DNA of 15,417 nucleotides from an uncultured Pseudanabaenaceae cyanobacterium. Its GTDB lineage: Bacteria > Cyanobacteriota > Cyanobacteriia > PCC-9006 > JAAUQQ01. Made by a program: the position numbers and the translations under genes. Under the pieces are notes generated by a model. That model ran no database searches. It had not been told where the DNA came from and saw only the letters and a list, made by a program, of their open reading frames with translations. Below are positions 15,101 through 15,417 of this stretch, piece after piece (the first letter of the stretch is position 1; every line of letters begins with the position of its first letter). The stretch covers positions 1 through 15,417 of the forward strand of contig CALLPZ010000190.1 in NCBI GenBank assembly GCA_938015405.1. Direction: 5' to 3'.

Positions 15101-15370
15101 CTATTTGAAGCGACCCGCGATCGCCTCCGCCCCATCTTCATGTCTGCCAGCACCAGCGTCCTCGGCATGTTACCCCTAGCAGTGATTCCTGGCGAAGGCG
15201 CAGAACTCTACCAAGGACTGGGCATTGCCCTCACCGGCGGTCTCGCTTTTTCAACCTTGCTAACCCCCACAGTTGTACCCGCACTAATGGGCCTACTTTA
15301 TGACTTGCGAGGCGATCGCTTAGAAGCAGCACCTGAGCCAATTGAAGTCGAGACAAAGGTTAGAGTTTAA
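12197..15370 (+). CDS. RND-family efflux transporter permease (AcrB/MdtB-like)
   Basis: This 1057-residue inner-membrane pump drives export through the periplasm by proton antiport and has the full family length with two internally repeated halves. Membrane helix 1 lies at 12-31, helices 2-6 at about 341-495 (including LVLLLFLGSPRSVAVIALTIPTAM), helix 7 at about 551-569 and helices 8-12 at about 873-1035. Large periplasmic loops occupy 35-335 and 570-870. The helix-4 motif is GFAVGMIVDNAIVVLENV (397-414), keeping Asp405 (AcrB Asp407) but with Asn406 instead of the second Asp. The helix-10 position of AcrB Lys940 is Asn945 (VVVNNAILLVD), while Arg978 is retained in RLRPIFMS. ATG 12197 follows the adaptor stop by 2 nt, with AGAGGG at 12184-12189. 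Substrates cannot be read. Codon use becomes markedly C-ending at about 14280-14880. Confidence 0.96.
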   Translation: MSIIERIVRWRHGTFVAFALIALFGTLALFNLPLELQPGGDRPEISISTNYIGAGPNEVEDLITRPIEEVMESVEGVQEITSTSAPGRSSINLEFEWGTDPDERLLDVINKLQRVRNLPAEAGDPNVSVASTSSSPMIWLVMVPKEGRIANANDYRDLVNDILEPALRRVKGVSSFIIAGGQEREVEVRVDPRALADREVTIGQVTNAIRQTNRDIRGGPLVVGRREYRVSTVSRADQISDLENIVLRRNQLGTVFLRDVAQVNLGRKVKNSVLLFNSQESVAIGIIRQVGANVPEVSQGVRDTLDRVQKTFDDLDAGVEFRTAYDESNYIDQSVALMRNNLLTGALLAVLVLLLFLGSPRSVAVIALTIPTAMVSVFLVMTLLGRSLNIISLAGLGFAVGMIVDNAIVVLENVFSHLQRGKRPIHAAIDGTTEVGSAMLGSTMTTVAVFAPIVLVQGEAGQLFTDVAITLASAVLFSLFTALTLVPMLCGLFLNQAEVQLLEQGAKAGRNPFERAIGRASTAFQSVQGRLERFLLHTASWSIGVGKAGRRLVVLATPIGLLAFSAFLLPPADYLPQGNRNLILWLAQTLPGTSVEEAIELSEAPRNYVQSLEEVEGGFFIHSSRFKAMGIFLKPEFANGQGLERVVGKLIPPSFSFPGYRFMFPIRISIFQDPGKEFEVRMTGSSLEELAELEAQIKPQIQGLEGVVNVRSDYVAGAPQLEVRPTQARLAELGLSTLDAGAMVEAALGGSLVSDFVEGTEELDVTVKLKDSQIETPNDLRQLPLYTPTGARIQLGEVATVAETTGPDVINRVNLERAINLTVSLSPDAPLGTLVEQAQRDILDPLQAQLPPGQRLELTGSADKLSETLSQLGSTFVFSLLIIYLLLVALYRSFLYPLVIMMTVPIGLTGAVLSIVLANLIPGLSVPLDMITGLGFVILIGVVVNNAILLVDRALQLQREEGMEYHHSLFEATRDRLRPIFMSASTSVLGMLPLAVIPGEGAELYQGLGIALTGGLAFSTLLTPTVVPALMGLLYDLRGDRLEAAPEPIEVETKVRV

Positions 15371-15387
15371 GAGGCAAGAGCCTCTTT
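15369..15387 (+). terminator. Rho-independent terminator of the adaptor-RND operon
   Basis: AAGAGGC (15369-15375) and GCCTCTT (15380-15386) form a 7-bp stem with an AAGA loop, followed by a short T run. The stem begins in the pump's stop codon, so it is directly linked to the end of the gene. Confidence 0.6.
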
Positions 15388-15393
15388 CCCCAG

Positions 15394-15417
15394 CCCTGTC
15401 TCCTAAAGGAGACAGGG
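15394..15417. repeat. Strong palindromic hairpin at the right edge
   Basis: CCCTGTCTCC (15394-15403) and GGAGACAGGG (15408-15417) form a perfect 10-bp stem with a TAAA loop, reaching the last base of the window. It lies 7 nt after the first terminator. It could be a second terminator working in both directions, or one copy of a dispersed palindrome of the kind often seen between cyanobacterial genes. Confidence 0.5.

Overview
The window looks like cyanobacterial chromosome. The octamer GCGATCGC (HIP1) occurs about 17 times in 15.4 kb. The gene content also fits: a tocopherol cyclase, a DUF1400-type alpha/beta hydrolase, a secreted protein with a PTPALLPG C-terminal sorting tail, and a long TPR protein with WxNRGNAL repeats. 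I cannot name the genus. There are no RNA genes, IS elements, phage genes or CRISPR arrays that I can see. All ten credible genes appear intact.

Layout. Seven genes lie on the minus strand from 63 to 9702. Read in their own direction they are: tocopherol cyclase (9702-8413), AI-2E family membrane protein (8236-7100), YbhN/UPF0104 membrane protein (6830-5826), PTPA-CTERM secreted protein (5477-4896), TPR protein (4603-2906), DUF1400 alpha/beta hydrolase (2672-1029) and AraC-type regulator (959-63). The gaps of 69 to 350 bp, and hairpins after several of these genes, suggest mostly separate transcription units; only hydrolase-AraC (69 bp) is a good candidate for co-transcription. At about 9.7-9.87 kb the direction flips. 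The plus strand then carries a MarR-type regulator (9868-10392), an HlyD/AcrA-type periplasmic adaptor (10608-12194) and an RND efflux pump (12197-15370). Two stacked hairpins follow the pump at the right edge.

How the genes work together. The clearest functional unit is the MarR - adaptor - RND set, a classical inner-membrane drug or metabolite efflux module with its likely local regulator; no outer-membrane TolC-type partner lies in the window. The adaptor and pump are separated by 2 nt and are certainly one operon. The 215-bp gap between MarR and the adaptor holds several inverted repeats that could be operators. The AraC regulator and the hydrolase may be a second regulator-enzyme pair. 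The remaining genes look like unlinked housekeeping or envelope functions.

I found no convincing undescribed multi-gene system. The items most worth a second look are small: two mutually exclusive hairpins in the leader of the PTPA-CTERM gene, three hairpins in a row after that gene, ten in-phase 102-bp TPR units, altered proton-relay residues in the RND pump, C-rich patches on the plus strand that do not depend on gene direction, and a perfect 10-bp-stem hairpin at the right edge that may be a dispersed repeat. Two start codons were moved downstream (hydrolase to 2672, YbhN-like protein to 6830) on the evidence given in their entries.
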